DNA of 64,000 nt from Nitrospira_E sp052156535 (GTDB taxonomy: Bacteria > Nitrospirota > Nitrospiria > Nitrospirales > UBA8639), in assembly GCF_052156535.1 (NCBI RefSeq), contig NZ_JBQKUP010000032.1, forward strand, positions 320,116-384,115, in the 5' to 3' direction. This document shows positions 24,870 to 33,633 of the stretch, piece by piece. Every line of letters begins with the position of its first letter. Position 1 is the stretch's first letter. A program made the position numbers and the translations under genes. The notes beneath the pieces were generated by a model, which worked only from the letters and a program-made list of their open reading frames with translations, searched no databases and was not told the DNA's origin.

Positions 24870-25616
24870 TTAGGGATATTGCGAAGGCACATAAAAATTT
24901 AATGGATTCATCGCCTGGTAGCTGACGTTCGTGCCCATTCCCGCATCGGGATCGACAAATCCGTCGGCCATCCCGGTTTCGTGGAAGGTGAATGCAGACA
25001 AGGCGGTGGGATCATTATTGAATTGATTGACCCGTTTGGCGAATACCCGCCTGGCCGCTTCAATCAGGTCAATTTCTTCGTCCGTACCGTATACGACAAA
25101 TGGTGGATACGAACGGCAGGAATCGATGGCCGCGTAGAGGACCTGACGGAGATGCAAAAAGGTATTCAGGGCGGCGTCCCCTATTTGTTGTTGTGATGTA
25201 GGGAGTGAGGCCATAAATTTGCTTCGCGCTATGCCTTCGGGGTGCTCTGCCGTAAAAATCACGGCATAATTCCGATCAAAGGCAATCGCGCCTTGGGTGA
25301 CGACTCCATCGGTTAAATCCTGCAATTTGATGAAATGGACATACTGTTTGATTCTGGCTTCACGAGATTCGGCAGGAATCCATTGTCCGGGAACCCTGCG
25401 AATGACGAGATCCTGATATTTTGCCACCTGAATTCTGATGGATTTGTCATGGCCGCTGTTTTGACAGAGGGCCGGACTGAAGGGACGTGGATCTAGTCGA
25501 AGGGGAAGTATGTCCTGATAATTCGCGAACCCGTGGCCTGGACAAACCATGAGAAGGACGATCAAAAGCATGAAACGGAAGGGGAGTCGGGAAAAGTTAA
25601 CGTAACCATACCACAT
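24870..25616 (-). CDS. Exported hypothetical protein
   Basis: I do not recognise this 248-residue protein. GGAGG lies 9 bases before the ATG. A signal peptide (FRFMLLIVLLMVCPGHGFA) leads to a mature chain with three Cys (ALCQNSGH, DSCRSYPP) and a mixed alpha/beta look. Features include IRRVPGQWIPAESREARI and FVVYGTDEEIDLIEAARRVFAKR. It lies between the cytochrome P460 gene and the palindromic repeat at 25657. The site at 24790 lies just beyond its stop. Periplasmic location is likely. Confidence 0.6.
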   Translation of the reverse strand: MWYGYVNFSRLPFRFMLLIVLLMVCPGHGFANYQDILPLRLDPRPFSPALCQNSGHDKSIRIQVAKYQDLVIRRVPGQWIPAESREARIKQYVHFIKLQDLTDGVVTQGAIAFDRNYAVIFTAEHPEGIARSKFMASLPTSQQQIGDAALNTFLHLRQVLYAAIDSCRSYPPFVVYGTDEEIDLIEAARRVFAKRVNQFNNDPTALSAFTFHETGMADGFVDPDAGMGTNVSYQAMNPLNFYVPSQYP

Positions 25617-25972
25617 GTGAGAGTGCCTCCATTCCTATCCACAAAGAGTGCATAGAGGGAGTGTTGAAAAATGCCACCAGCGGTGTTCTCGCCGCTTAGC
25701 CGTGCTCACGTACTCCTTCGTACGCTACGCTCGCCCAAGCGGCTGCGGCCTTGCTGGACGAGCCTTTTTGAACACTCCCTTATTTTTCCTAAGTGGGTTT
25801 CTGTCAATCATATGTTGCTGAAAAGGCAAATATTAGAAATATTCAACTGTCGCATAGAAGGAACGAGCGCGTGTCTGCGTCTGTTCGGGACACACAATTG
25901 GATTGAGACTATGAGAGACCCGATAACTTCCTCTTTCACTAAAGAGGAGCGGTTATGGATCAGACGGCAAAT
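25617..25972. other. Intergenic region carrying a palindromic repeat
   Basis: About a third of it is the palindromic repeat element at 25657-25779. The remainder is AT-rich with no supported gene. Confidence 0.4.
25657..25779. repeat. MITE-like extragenic palindromic element
   Basis: The 123-bp element begins GGGAGTGTTGAAAAATGCC and ends GCCTTTTTGAACACTCCC, imperfect terminal inverted repeats. The interior holds further self-complementary GC-rich pieces (AGCCGTGCTCACGTACTCC and GTACGCTACGCTCGCCC). The layout resembles non-coding repeats I associate with Nitrospira chromosomes. It lacks any open frame. It may also end transcription of the gene upstream on the minus strand. Confidence 0.7.
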
Positions 25973-26302
25973 CTAGGCGGAGAAAAAACCGGGAGGAGCA
26001 CGAGAAGGGCTATGGTGATGGCGGAAGAGATCCGGTGCGATTGGTTTGAAGAGCGGTAGAACGCCCAACAGCGAAAACGTGCGGGGAATGTCAGCTGACA
26101 GCGTCTGAAGGCCTTGCCCGGCTTGACACGTCCAGCTACACCAACTGTTCCCATGAGTCTGCTGATCATGATGACCGTGGTGTACGTGGAGCGGAGTCGT
26201 ATAGGCAAGGCCTCCGGTTACGAGCAGGAAGCACATGCTGAGCATGAACGCGGCAAGCGACTGCGTGGGAGTGGTTTTCCTCATCGTGGGTGACGTCAGC
26301 AT
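25973..26302 (-). CDS. DUF2946-like small C-x-W-x-C protein, paralogue 2
   Basis: A 109-residue protein with a signal or anchor segment (SLAAFMLSMCFLLVTGGLAY), the most His-rich linker of the family (HVHHGHHDQQTH), the motif C55-S-W-T-C59, a middle hydrophobic stretch and the C-terminal SPSRAPPGFF. The start at 26302 has only a weak ribosome site; 26284 is an alternative. The shared operator-like site lies about 50 bases upstream, between this gene and the HTH gene. It is likely exported or membrane-bound and metal-binding; both are inferences. Confidence 0.65.
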   Translation of the reverse strand: MLTSPTMRKTTPTQSLAAFMLSMCFLLVTGGLAYTTPLHVHHGHHDQQTHGNSWCSWTCQAGQGLQTLSADIPRTFSLLGVLPLFKPIAPDLFRHHHSPSRAPPGFFSA

Positions 26303-26349
26303 GAATATCGATGATCTCTTCCGTCAGGCTAGCTCTTCATAAGCAGGGT

Positions 26350-26378
26350 GTCTACGGACGGGTACTCATCGATGCAAC
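26350..26378 (-). promoter_or_regulatory. Shared operator/promoter-like site, copy 3
   Basis: On the minus strand: GTTGCATCGATG, then AGTACCCGTCC, then GTAGAC. It shares GTTGCAT and ATGAG with copy 1 and AGTACCCGTC with copy 2. TTGCAT and TAGACA are 17 bases apart. It sits about 50 bases upstream of paralogue 2 and directly downstream of the HTH gene. Confidence 0.55.
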
Positions 26379-26392
26379 ATTTTCATCCAGGC

Positions 26393-26599
26393 TCATTGAC
26401 ATTCCGTAATAGCAAACTCCCAATGGTCTTTTCGATTTTGTTGAATCAACGCATCAATGGAATCCCGAAATATTCGTAAGCTGCCTTTTCCAATTTTTGT
26501 CGCCTTCAGGCGATCCTCCTCAACCCATCGGTAAATAGTCCATCGGCTGACATTTAAGGTTTGAGCGGCTTCACCGACACGCAAGAGTTTTTTGTCCAT
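26393..26599 (-). CDS. Excisionase/AlpA-type helix-turn-helix DNA-binding protein
   Basis: This 68-residue protein is a single MerR-like winged HTH of the excisionase class: LLRVGEAAQTLNVSRWTIYR, then WVEEDRLKATKIGKG. An AAGGAG site is 5 bases before the ATG. Such proteins can be phage excisionases, but also small transcription factors. No integrase or other phage gene is near. It lies inside the metal island immediately upstream of a shared operator-like site, which makes it a candidate regulator of that site. This is inference. Confidence 0.75.
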   Translation of the reverse strand: MDKKLLRVGEAAQTLNVSRWTIYRWVEEDRLKATKIGKGSLRIFRDSIDALIQQNRKDHWEFAITECQ

Positions 26600-26840
26600 G
26601 GGTTCTCCTTCCGCAGCATATATGCTGTGTCATACGATTAACGTGATGTGATCGTGTCCGGCTGTTGACAGAGGAGTCCGGCACGAAATGTTTTCAGTCG
26701 GGTTGAGCGTGGTTTCTTCTGGAGCGCCAGACAGTGAATCAATGGGGAATGGAGATCATTCAACCATCAACCATTCTGCTCACGGCGAAATCCCGCTCTT
26801 GAGGTATGTGTTCAAGGATGGACTGGTTGAGAGTCCCGAT

Positions 26841-27203
26841 CTATCCATGAACCAATAAACGAACGGGCGGGCCGCGAGGAGAGAAGGTGAATACGGGGGA
26901 GGTTCGAAGAAGGGTGGATGCGGGTTTCAGAGACCAGAGCAGGAGGGGAAGAAACGGTGCCGCCCATTGAGTAATCGATCCGGCGCCTGAGGCAATTTGG
27001 GCGACATGACAGGCCCACGAGCAAAGAAGAGAGAGGGATTCGACCGGGTGGGAATGATGCGTGGGATTGGGGTCCAGTGACCTTGGAGCACAGAATGCCC
27101 CTGCGCCCAGCAGCACCACGTGTAATCCAATCAACAGCACGATCAGACCGGATGCCAATCGGGAGTGTAGATTGGTGAATGTGGCGAATGAAGGGTGCTT
27201 CAT
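26841..27203 (-). CDS. DUF2946-like small C-x-W-x-C protein, paralogue 3
   Basis: A 120-residue protein with an N-terminal membrane segment (LASGLIVLLIGLHVVLLGAG), a His linker (NPTHHSHP), C61-S-W-A-C65, a second hydrophobic segment (WAAPFLPLLLWSL) and the C-terminal SPRGPPVRLL. It starts 12 bases after the exbD stop with no strong ribosome site, so it is probably translationally coupled to exbD. Such tight linkage to a TonB energiser gene supports a role in the uptake system. Confidence 0.65.
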   Translation of the reverse strand: MKHPSFATFTNLHSRLASGLIVLLIGLHVVLLGAGAFCAPRSLDPNPTHHSHPVESLSLLCSWACHVAQIASGAGSITQWAAPFLPLLLWSLKPASTLLRTSPVFTFSPRGPPVRLLVHG

Positions 27204-27215
27204 GGGATCCGGTGC

Positions 27216-27626
27216 TTATGATTCCGAATCGGGTTTTGTAGCAATTGCCATGTTGGGAATGCCTGCCAATCGAATGATATCCATCACCTTAATGACCTGG
27301 CCATGGGGAACCTGTTCATCGGCGTTAATGACGACTGAAGGGTCCGAGTCGGTTTGCCGGAGACTTGTCAGCCGGATTTCCAGTTCCGAGAGTTCAATAC
27401 GGTCCTTATTATAGTACAGCGTTCCTTCATGGGTCAGCGTGAGGGAGATTTGATCGGGAACTTTATCCGTGGCCGAGTCGGCAGTTGGTAAGTTGACCGG
27501 CATCCCATGCTGAATGGTCATGGAAAGCGTGGCGATCATAAAGAACACCAGGAGAAAGAACATCGTGTCGATCATCGGAATGATCTCGATACGGGCTTTC
27601 TTCTGTGTGGCGGAGGGTAGTCTCAT
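27216..27626 (-). CDS. exbD: ExbD/TolR-type TonB energiser subunit
   Basis: The 136-residue protein has the ExbD topology: a short cytoplasmic start, one membrane helix (IIPMIDTMFFLLVFFMIATL) carrying the essential aspartate, and a periplasmic domain (LTLTHEGTLYYNKDRIEL to VIKVMDIIRLAGIPNMAI). ExbD works with ExbB to drive TonB using proton flow. Unusually exbB is not adjacent: it lies about 4.5 kb away at 32126, with receptor 2, a DUF2946-like gene and an amidohydrolase between. Confidence 0.88.
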   Translation of the reverse strand: MRLPSATQKKARIEIIPMIDTMFFLLVFFMIATLSMTIQHGMPVNLPTADSATDKVPDQISLTLTHEGTLYYNKDRIELSELEIRLTSLRQTDSDPSVVINADEQVPHGQVIKVMDIIRLAGIPNMAIATKPDSES

Positions 27627-27728
27627 GAAAATCTTAATGCCCGCGGTTCGTTGTGGCGAAAGGTTATTCGATAGGGTGAACTGGAATCTAAAAAAAACGT
27701 CTTACCCTAAGTTGTTGGCCCATTGAGC

Positions 27729-27759
27729 GTCACACCTAGAATAACGAACTAGGTGTGAC
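27729..27759 (-). terminator. Hairpin between receptor 2 and exbD
   Basis: A perfect 11-bp stem (GTCACACCTAG with CTAGGTGTGAC) and 9-base loop lie 45 bases after the receptor stop. No T tract follows at once, so it may attenuate or protect the transcript rather than end it. Confidence 0.6.
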
Positions 27760-27804
27760 AACCTCAATATTCTTTCATGAACAATTGTGTCCAGGCTGAG
27801 CTCG

Positions 27805-30024
27805 TTAAAATTTCCATTCGACTCCACCAAATCCGCTGATCCCCTGACCGGGATTGAAATACCGGCCCAGACTGTCATTGACGACGACCGCACCCGCATA
27901 GGTTTGATCGGACAGGTTTCGTCCTTCTGCGAAAATGGACAGGTTCTTACTGTAATTATAGCCCACCTTTAGATTGACGAGGAAGTAAGCCGAGTTCTTG
28001 GCGGTATTTTCGCTATCCACGTAATATCCAGCGAGGACCCATTCAAAATTCGGCGCGATAAAAAATCCCGCCGGATGATCATAGCGTACCTCGCCGGCCA
28101 GCTGGTGCTCGGGCGCGCCGGGAACCCGATTGCCGTCCTTGGCCACCCTGAACTTTTGAGTTCCATTTTCTCCTCCGCCGTACACGTCATCTGTGAATTT
28201 AAATAAGGACCATGTATAGGCGGTTCGAACGGAGATCGTGTCGCTTTGGTTTTTGGGACCCCGGACCAGCAATCCGTTGGCTACTACCATACTGCCTCCT
28301 GCTTCAATGCCTGTGTGTCGCGTCCCTTTGGCATTTTGATAGGTCGGTTGGTTATTGACATTAAACGTCAGGATTTCCTTTTGCATTTCCAGGTTATAGA
28401 AGGTGAGGTCCCAGGTATAGCGGTTATCCGCCGTGCTGCCCCGTGTACCGATTTCAAACTGCCAGGCCCGTTGCGCATCCAGGTTGATGAACGGGCTGGT
28501 GGGGACTGAGCCGTCGGGGTTGATCGATGAGGTCAATTCGACATTGATGGGGGGTTCGTATCCACGGCTGACGTTTCCGTATATTTGCGAGGTCGGGGTG
28601 GTTTGGTATACGAACCCCATCTTCGGGATCAGAGCATTGAAATGACGTACGCCGGTATCGCTGGTATTTAAATCTCCCGTAAAGGGACTGTAGAGTTGGT
28701 TTCTGCCCTGCCGGATGCTGTATTCCCAGCGTCCGCCTGCAATAACAAGGAATTCATCAGTGACATTGAATTGGTCTTCCAGGTAGGTGCTGAGATTGGT
28801 CGTCTCCAATGTAAGATTTTGGGTCTGAGTTCCGCGTTTGCCTAAATTGTTGACAAAACGACGTTGATTCGTATCTCCGTATCGTGGCTGATTGCCGATG
28901 AGGAACTTGTTTTCATGCCCGAAAATAGGATGTGAATTGACGTATCGTATTTCCCCTCCCACATTATAATTGTCCTGAACAATCGTTTGAAAAATGGGAT
29001 GATCCACGTACTGGTATGAATAATACGGGATAATCTCAAAAAACTGGTGGGCGGCGAATTCATTGCGATAGGCGGCCCCGACCCGAATATAACTATAGTA
29101 CCGACCCCATTTGCAGGCTTCGTTTGGCCCGCAGGAGAATGGGTTGATTCCCCCCAAGGTGTTAGCCTGTCTTCGATCGGAATCCAATTGCTCTTGGGTG
29201 ATCGACCCTGGAAGGGCTTCTGACACCTCGGCTCCCAGGATGTAGGCGCGCACTTCCTGGTGATCACCGATCTGAAATCCAAAATTGGCATTTAACCGTC
29301 CGCGTGCCTGTTGGCTGTGATCCTGGAAGCCGTCCTGGTGATTGCCAGACGCGCTGATATAGTAATCGGCGGTGGTGTCCATGGTGCCGATCTTAAAAGG
29401 TTTGGTCACCTGGCCGCTGGAGACCTGTCCGGAATAGAGACCAAAACTTCCAGCCAATCCACGCGCTTGGTAGAGGGAGGCGTTGTAGCCCGTCCGGGGC
29501 ACAAAATTGATGGCTCCTCCCAGGGTATTGGCCCCATACCGGAGGGCGTTGGAACCTTTGTACACCTCAATACGCTCATAAGCCATCAAGTCGATGGATT
29601 CGAAATCGGAAAATCCGTCCGCATCGCCGAAATAGATCCCGTTGATGAGAATATTAATCCCACGATGATGAAAGTTGTTCCTGAGGGAAGTCCCCCGTAT
29701 TTGGAATTGGCCCTCGTCGGCGCCGAATCGGGATTGGAATCGCACGCCCGGGGCGAATTGAAGGACGTCGGTTAAATTAAACGCACGGGATTCCTCGATC
29801 TCTTTTTCCGGGATTAGAATGGTACTGGAAGGTCGACGAGCCAGTTCTTCCTTGACAGCATCGATGTTCTCGATACGTTGTCCTTCCACGGTGAGTGTCG
29901 GCAGTGTTTCAATCTGCTCGTCAGCCCTGCTGAATGGAGGTTGGATCAGAACAAATCCCGTCAACAAAAAAATCATCACGCTTATGATTACATTATGAAA
30001 TATCATATATTTGTGGTTGTTCAT
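27805..30024 (-). CDS. TonB-dependent outer membrane receptor 2 (FecA-like)
   Basis: The 739-residue receptor has a signal peptide to about residue 34, a TonB box at about 41-48 (LPTLTVEG), and a plug domain with LQFAPGVRFQSRFGADEGQFQIRG and ERIEVYKGSNALRYGANTLGG. The barrel ends GFGGVEWKF. There is no N-terminal signalling extension. An external-loop Cys pair (C298, C304 in SCGPNEACKW) probably forms a disulfide. The plug resembles FecA-type receptors, but the ligand is not determined. DUF2946-like genes and exbD flank it, so copper or another metal complex is plausible. Confidence 0.88.
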   Translation of the reverse strand: MNNHKYMIFHNVIISVMIFLLTGFVLIQPPFSRADEQIETLPTLTVEGQRIENIDAVKEELARRPSSTILIPEKEIEESRAFNLTDVLQFAPGVRFQSRFGADEGQFQIRGTSLRNNFHHRGINILINGIYFGDADGFSDFESIDLMAYERIEVYKGSNALRYGANTLGGAINFVPRTGYNASLYQARGLAGSFGLYSGQVSSGQVTKPFKIGTMDTTADYYISASGNHQDGFQDHSQQARGRLNANFGFQIGDHQEVRAYILGAEVSEALPGSITQEQLDSDRRQANTLGGINPFSCGPNEACKWGRYYSYIRVGAAYRNEFAAHQFFEIIPYYSYQYVDHPIFQTIVQDNYNVGGEIRYVNSHPIFGHENKFLIGNQPRYGDTNQRRFVNNLGKRGTQTQNLTLETTNLSTYLEDQFNVTDEFLVIAGGRWEYSIRQGRNQLYSPFTGDLNTSDTGVRHFNALIPKMGFVYQTTPTSQIYGNVSRGYEPPINVELTSSINPDGSVPTSPFINLDAQRAWQFEIGTRGSTADNRYTWDLTFYNLEMQKEILTFNVNNQPTYQNAKGTRHTGIEAGGSMVVANGLLVRGPKNQSDTISVRTAYTWSLFKFTDDVYGGGENGTQKFRVAKDGNRVPGAPEHQLAGEVRYDHPAGFFIAPNFEWVLAGYYVDSENTAKNSAYFLVNLKVGYNYSKNLSIFAEGRNLSDQTYAGAVVVNDSLGRYFNPGQGISGFGGVEWKF

Positions 30025-30136
30025 CGGTGCATAAATCCTTTCCGGAACCTATGAAAATAGATCATGATCAGAGCAGACAAAGGCCTAGCCCTGATAGAGA
30101 AAAACTATGGATTGGTCGTGAAACGCGGGACTTTGG

Positions 30137-30481
30137 TTAAACGGGAGGGCCGCGAGCGAGAGTGGGACTAAGGGTCGTTTGTGTCGGGATGACGAAAAAG
30201 AGGAAGACGACTCCGACAACTGATAGGGTGAGGGTAAAAAGTGCGTTTTGTGTCGTGTCGGCCGGGTTCGCTTTCGAACTGACCTGACAGGCCCATGAGC
30301 AGAGTGAGGAATGGGAACTGGTGTGTTTGGAGTGATGATTGATTGAAGAGTGTTGGATCTCATGAGATGTTACGCAATACGTGGCTATGCTCGCCAGAGC
30401 GATATACGCCACCGCCAAGATCATAGAAGGGAGTTTAAGATGGTGCGGCATCATGAGAAGATTCAATGGCTTGCTAGACAT
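30137..30481 (-). CDS. DUF2946-like small C-x-W-x-C protein, paralogue 4
   Basis: A 114-residue protein with a hydrophobic start (SMILAVAYIALASIATYC), a His/Ser linker (QHSSINHHSKHTSSH), C61-S-W-A-C65, a strong second membrane helix (ALFTLTLSVVGVVFLFFVI) and C-terminal LARGPPV. The exact start is uncertain because no ribosome site is clear; ATGs at 30454 and 30451 are alternatives. It directly precedes receptor 2. Confidence 0.65.
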   Translation of the reverse strand: MSSKPLNLLMMPHHLKLPSMILAVAYIALASIATYCVTSHEIQHSSINHHSKHTSSHSSLCSWACQVSSKANPADTTQNALFTLTLSVVGVVFLFFVIPTQTTLSPTLARGPPV

Positions 30482-30540
30482 GTTGACGCGTTTATGTCGT
30501 GTCCCAAAAAAATCCTCGTCATCTTAGAACGACTCGAAGA

Positions 30541-32010
30541 TTAATGCGAATGTTTGCCCGTGGCATCTGCATCCTGAGTTTCACTCCATGCAAGAGGGGA
30601 TCCTTGCTTGACACGAAGGATAATGTTTTGAACCTGTTTGAAGTCTTCAAGTGGATTGCCCTCTAAGACAAGAAAGCTAGCTTCATATCCCTCCTCAAAT
30701 CGTCCGATTTTCCTGGTGGGAAAAATCGTCTTAGGGGTGTTCTCACTCCACACTTTCAGTAAGGTCAGGTTGTCAAATATCCCCATTTGATGAAGGTGAA
30801 GTGCTTCCGCGAGGGATGTTTCCGCATGGTCGCTTCCGATGGCAATCGTGACGCCCGCCTGATGCAATAATTTGAGATTTTCCACCTGAATTTCCGTAGC
30901 GACAGTAAGAATATTTTCCACTGGTTGTGGTCTGTGCTCTTGGGAACTTGCCAGAGCATGAGGATGCCCTGCCGTCTTGGTATGATGTCCCGCCGGATGA
31001 AAATGCTCGGCGACGGTCGTCGTGACAATCACGGTTTGGTGTTCGGCGGCTAGTTGGGCGTCATCTTGGGTTAACCGCACCGCTGATTGTTGAGCGGGTG
31101 AAGGGAGATACCACCCTGGAAGATGGGCGATCTCATCGACTTGCCCCTGGATGGCTGTCCGAAAGTCAGCGGCGGTTTCAATGTGTGCGGAAACTCGTAA
31201 CCCTTGCTGATGCGAATGCGCGACAATCGGCTCGATAAGCTGCGGATTCAGGCCGTTCCGAAATCCATGAGTGGTGGAGCGGGTGCCGTTTTCAAAATGT
31301 TCGGAGTCGGCAAGATAGAGCTTAATGAAATCCGGCTCGGTTGCCATGATGGCCGGCCAATGGGTTTCCACATCCTTCAGAGAGGAAAGAGCAAAATAGG
31401 CTCGCCCGTTGAACCATCCTTTCTCACGTTTGCCAATGACCGGTTCATAGCGATGCGTGCGAAGCATGTCTTCGTAAAGAGCTATGGGATGACCGTTTTG
31501 CCCGGTGAGACCGGCATGAGCAAAGACCACATCAATGCTTTCTGGAATATTGATTTTTCCACGGATTTGCTCCACAACTTCAGGAATATCGGTGGTGTTT
31601 TTTACATAAAAAATTCCGTCCCGAATATAATGATGAATGACCTGATCGATGTTCCATACACCTTCGACATTATGGGTGTGGGCTTCACCAAACGGCGGCA
31701 CGATAAAGCCGCCTTTTAGATCGATGGTCTGTTCAACAGACTCGGGCCGGAAGCGGGTGAGTGAGCCTTGGGCGGCATACCAGGTGTCCTGAGTGAAGCC
31801 GTGCCCATCAAACCATTGCCCATTGATAAATGCATAGGTCTTGGCCGGACTCCCGTCGTGTACTGATTCGAAAGGTGGGGTTTGTGGCGGATGAGTGGTC
31901 CTGGTGCATCCCACCAATCCTAATCCAACAATGAGGAACAGGGTGGTCATGTATAACATGGCATGAGCCGCTTGTTTGCTCAGACCCCATCGTCTTTCAG
32001 CTTCAATCAT
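30541..32010 (-). CDS. Amidohydrolase-superfamily lipoprotein
   Basis: The 489-residue protein carries a lipobox (GLGLVGC, Cys35) and an amidohydrolase barrel. Metal-site residues are visible: H111 and H113 in GEAHTHN, VSAHIETA, DEIAHLPGW and IAIGSDHAE. It resembles imidazolonepropionase/prolidase-like members. A His-rich insert (AEHFHPAGHHTKTAGHPHA) and the terminal GKHSH could hold metal. GGAG lies 5 bases before the ATG. It sits between exbB and a DUF2946-like gene. It may process an imported metal ligand at the membrane; the substrate is unknown. Confidence 0.8.
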   Translation of the reverse strand: MIEAERRWGLSKQAAHAMLYMTTLFLIVGLGLVGCTRTTHPPQTPPFESVHDGSPAKTYAFINGQWFDGHGFTQDTWYAAQGSLTRFRPESVEQTIDLKGGFIVPPFGEAHTHNVEGVWNIDQVIHHYIRDGIFYVKNTTDIPEVVEQIRGKINIPESIDVVFAHAGLTGQNGHPIALYEDMLRTHRYEPVIGKREKGWFNGRAYFALSSLKDVETHWPAIMATEPDFIKLYLADSEHFENGTRSTTHGFRNGLNPQLIEPIVAHSHQQGLRVSAHIETAADFRTAIQGQVDEIAHLPGWYLPSPAQQSAVRLTQDDAQLAAEHQTVIVTTTVAEHFHPAGHHTKTAGHPHALASSQEHRPQPVENILTVATEIQVENLKLLHQAGVTIAIGSDHAETSLAEALHLHQMGIFDNLTLLKVWSENTPKTIFPTRKIGRFEEGYEASFLVLEGNPLEDFKQVQNIILRVKQGSPLAWSETQDADATGKHSH

Positions 32011-32125
32011 TGCGCTCCATTGGTTTCAGGTATGGGATATGGGTGAACCTTTCGGTGGCCGACCACCATCCTGCTGCGTTGTTGTCCTGGGTTTTTTATG
32101 ACGGCATGTATTCTGAAGACGGGAA

Positions 32126-32713
32126 TTAGGAATGTCCCAGGAACGACTGGAGTTTTGTGGCATATTGTTCAATTCGCTCGGTTTCACGTTCGACCAGGGA
32201 AAGAAAAAAGTTGTAAGGAATGAGCGTAATGACGGCAACCCCAATTCCCGCAGCGGTGCAAATAAGTGCTTCCGCCACTCCCCCTGTGACGGCGTGGGGA
32301 TTGCCGAGTCCTGTTTTGGACATGATGCCGAATGAATCGATCATTCCAATGATCGTCCCTAATAGTCCCAGTAAGGGCCCCAACGTGATGACCGTATCCA
32401 GGACGGATAATCCGCGCTTTAATCGAGATATTTCGGCGATTCCCATAGCCTCCATGGCTTTGTCAGGCTGTTGGTCTCGATGGAATATCCCTGCCGCAAG
32501 CACGCGGAGTGTGGGGCTCTGACGTTGTTCAGCTAAGGACAGCGCATCGGTCCATTTTCCCTGTTCGACCAGTTTGATCATCCGGTCCGCCAAGCGGCTA
32601 AACCGCAACGATCGGAATTGGAACCCACGTTCGATGCTGATGGTCAGAGCTAACAATGAGCAGCCTAAGATGGGGATCATCATCCATCCGCCACCCAAGA
32701 GTAATTGAATCAT
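32126..32713 (-). CDS. exbB: ExbB/TolQ-type TonB energiser subunit
   Basis: The 195-residue protein has three membrane segments (IPILGCSLLALTISI, VITLGPLLGLLGTIIGMID, and ALICTAAGIGVAVITLIPYN) in the MotA/TolQ/ExbB pattern. GLLGTIIGM is the family signature. ExbB and ExbD form the proton-driven motor for TonB. It directly follows tonB in the same direction and precedes the amidohydrolase. Confidence 0.9.
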   Translation of the reverse strand: MIQLLLGGGWMMIPILGCSLLALTISIERGFQFRSLRFSRLADRMIKLVEQGKWTDALSLAEQRQSPTLRVLAAGIFHRDQQPDKAMEAMGIAEISRLKRGLSVLDTVITLGPLLGLLGTIIGMIDSFGIMSKTGLGNPHAVTGGVAEALICTAAGIGVAVITLIPYNFFLSLVERETERIEQYATKLQSFLGHS

Positions 32714-32739
32714 GCCTCGGTTCCCTTCTTCTTGCGTGC

Positions 32740-33633
32740 TTAACTATTCAGGTCAAATTTAATCGGAATGTCGACCCATTTGGCGATGGGGATGTTCCCG
32801 TCTTTGGCTGGCAGAAATTTCCAGTTTTTAATGGCTTCTTGGGCAGCCAGATCTAAAGCTTCATGACCGCAGCTCTTTCGAATTTCTACCTGGCTCGGAG
32901 CGCCATCGGCGGTAATCAATGTTCGCACAATAACCGTGCCTTCCCAACCAGACTCCCGCGCCACACGGGGATACAATGGCTTGGCTGAGGCCACGATTTT
33001 CGGCTTGGACGTTGAAGATCCGGCCGCCATTGGTGGCGGAGTTTTCAAGGCGGGACGAGCCGCCGGGCTTGGCGGAGGCGGCAGTGCATGCTGAACTCTT
33101 GGTTCGCGACTGTTCATTTGCAAGGGGGTCCTGGCAGAAGGTTGTTCCCGTTGGGTTGTTACTGGTGCCAGTGGAGGTCTTTGCCGGTGTTGAGGAGGAA
33201 CGGCCATTTTCATCATCTGACGACTCTTTATGGCCTGTGCCGTTCGCGTGTCTTTGAGCATGGGCTTTGCCTGAGGAAGAGGCGGCGGCGGAGCCAGAGG
33301 TTTGGACGGTGTCGGTTTGATTGATGCCTGCATCGGTGGTGGCGGCATAGACGGCGTCGGCTGGGTTCGGGGAGACGGTGGCGTGGGTGGTGCGAAATCC
33401 GGTTGGGGTGGTGTCAGGGGTTTCGTGAGCGGTTGTGGGGTGGGACTGATCTCCTGGAGAGCCGGAACCAAAGTTACCTGAACCGTTGGCGTGGGGTCAT
33501 TCAATGCGGGAGGACTTGGTATATATGCCAGGGCCGCAAGAATGGCCGCATGAAGAATGGCGCTGCCCAGGGCGCTCAGGAGAAAAACCCGATTGTTTAC
33601 ATCGGAGGAGGAATCTTCAAACGTGGAGTTCAC
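32740..33633 (-). CDS. tonB: TonB energy transducer
   Basis: The 297-residue protein starts at GTG (33633), overlapping the TPR stop by 4 bases with GGAG upstream. An N-terminal membrane anchor (LLSALGSAILHAAILAALAY) is followed by a Pro-rich periplasmic spacer (about 40-215) and the TonB C-terminal domain (YPRVARESGWEGTVIVRTLI to WVDIPIKFDL). It transmits force from ExbBD to the receptors here. A Cys in the C-terminal domain (RKSCGHEAL) is unusual. Confidence 0.9.
   Translation of the reverse strand: MNSTFEDSSSDVNNRVFLLSALGSAILHAAILAALAYIPSPPALNDPTPTVQVTLVPALQEISPTPQPLTKPLTPPQPDFAPPTPPSPRTQPTPSMPPPPMQASIKPTPSKPLAPPPPLPQAKPMLKDTRTAQAIKSRQMMKMAVPPQHRQRPPLAPVTTQREQPSARTPLQMNSREPRVQHALPPPPSPAARPALKTPPPMAAGSSTSKPKIVASAKPLYPRVARESGWEGTVIVRTLITADGAPSQVEIRKSCGHEALDLAAQEAIKNWKFLPAKDGNIPIAKWVDIPIKFDLNS

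Noticed and set aside
26393..26599. HTH gene as sign of a prophage or integrated element
   Set aside because: No integrase, attachment repeats or other phage genes are present nearby.
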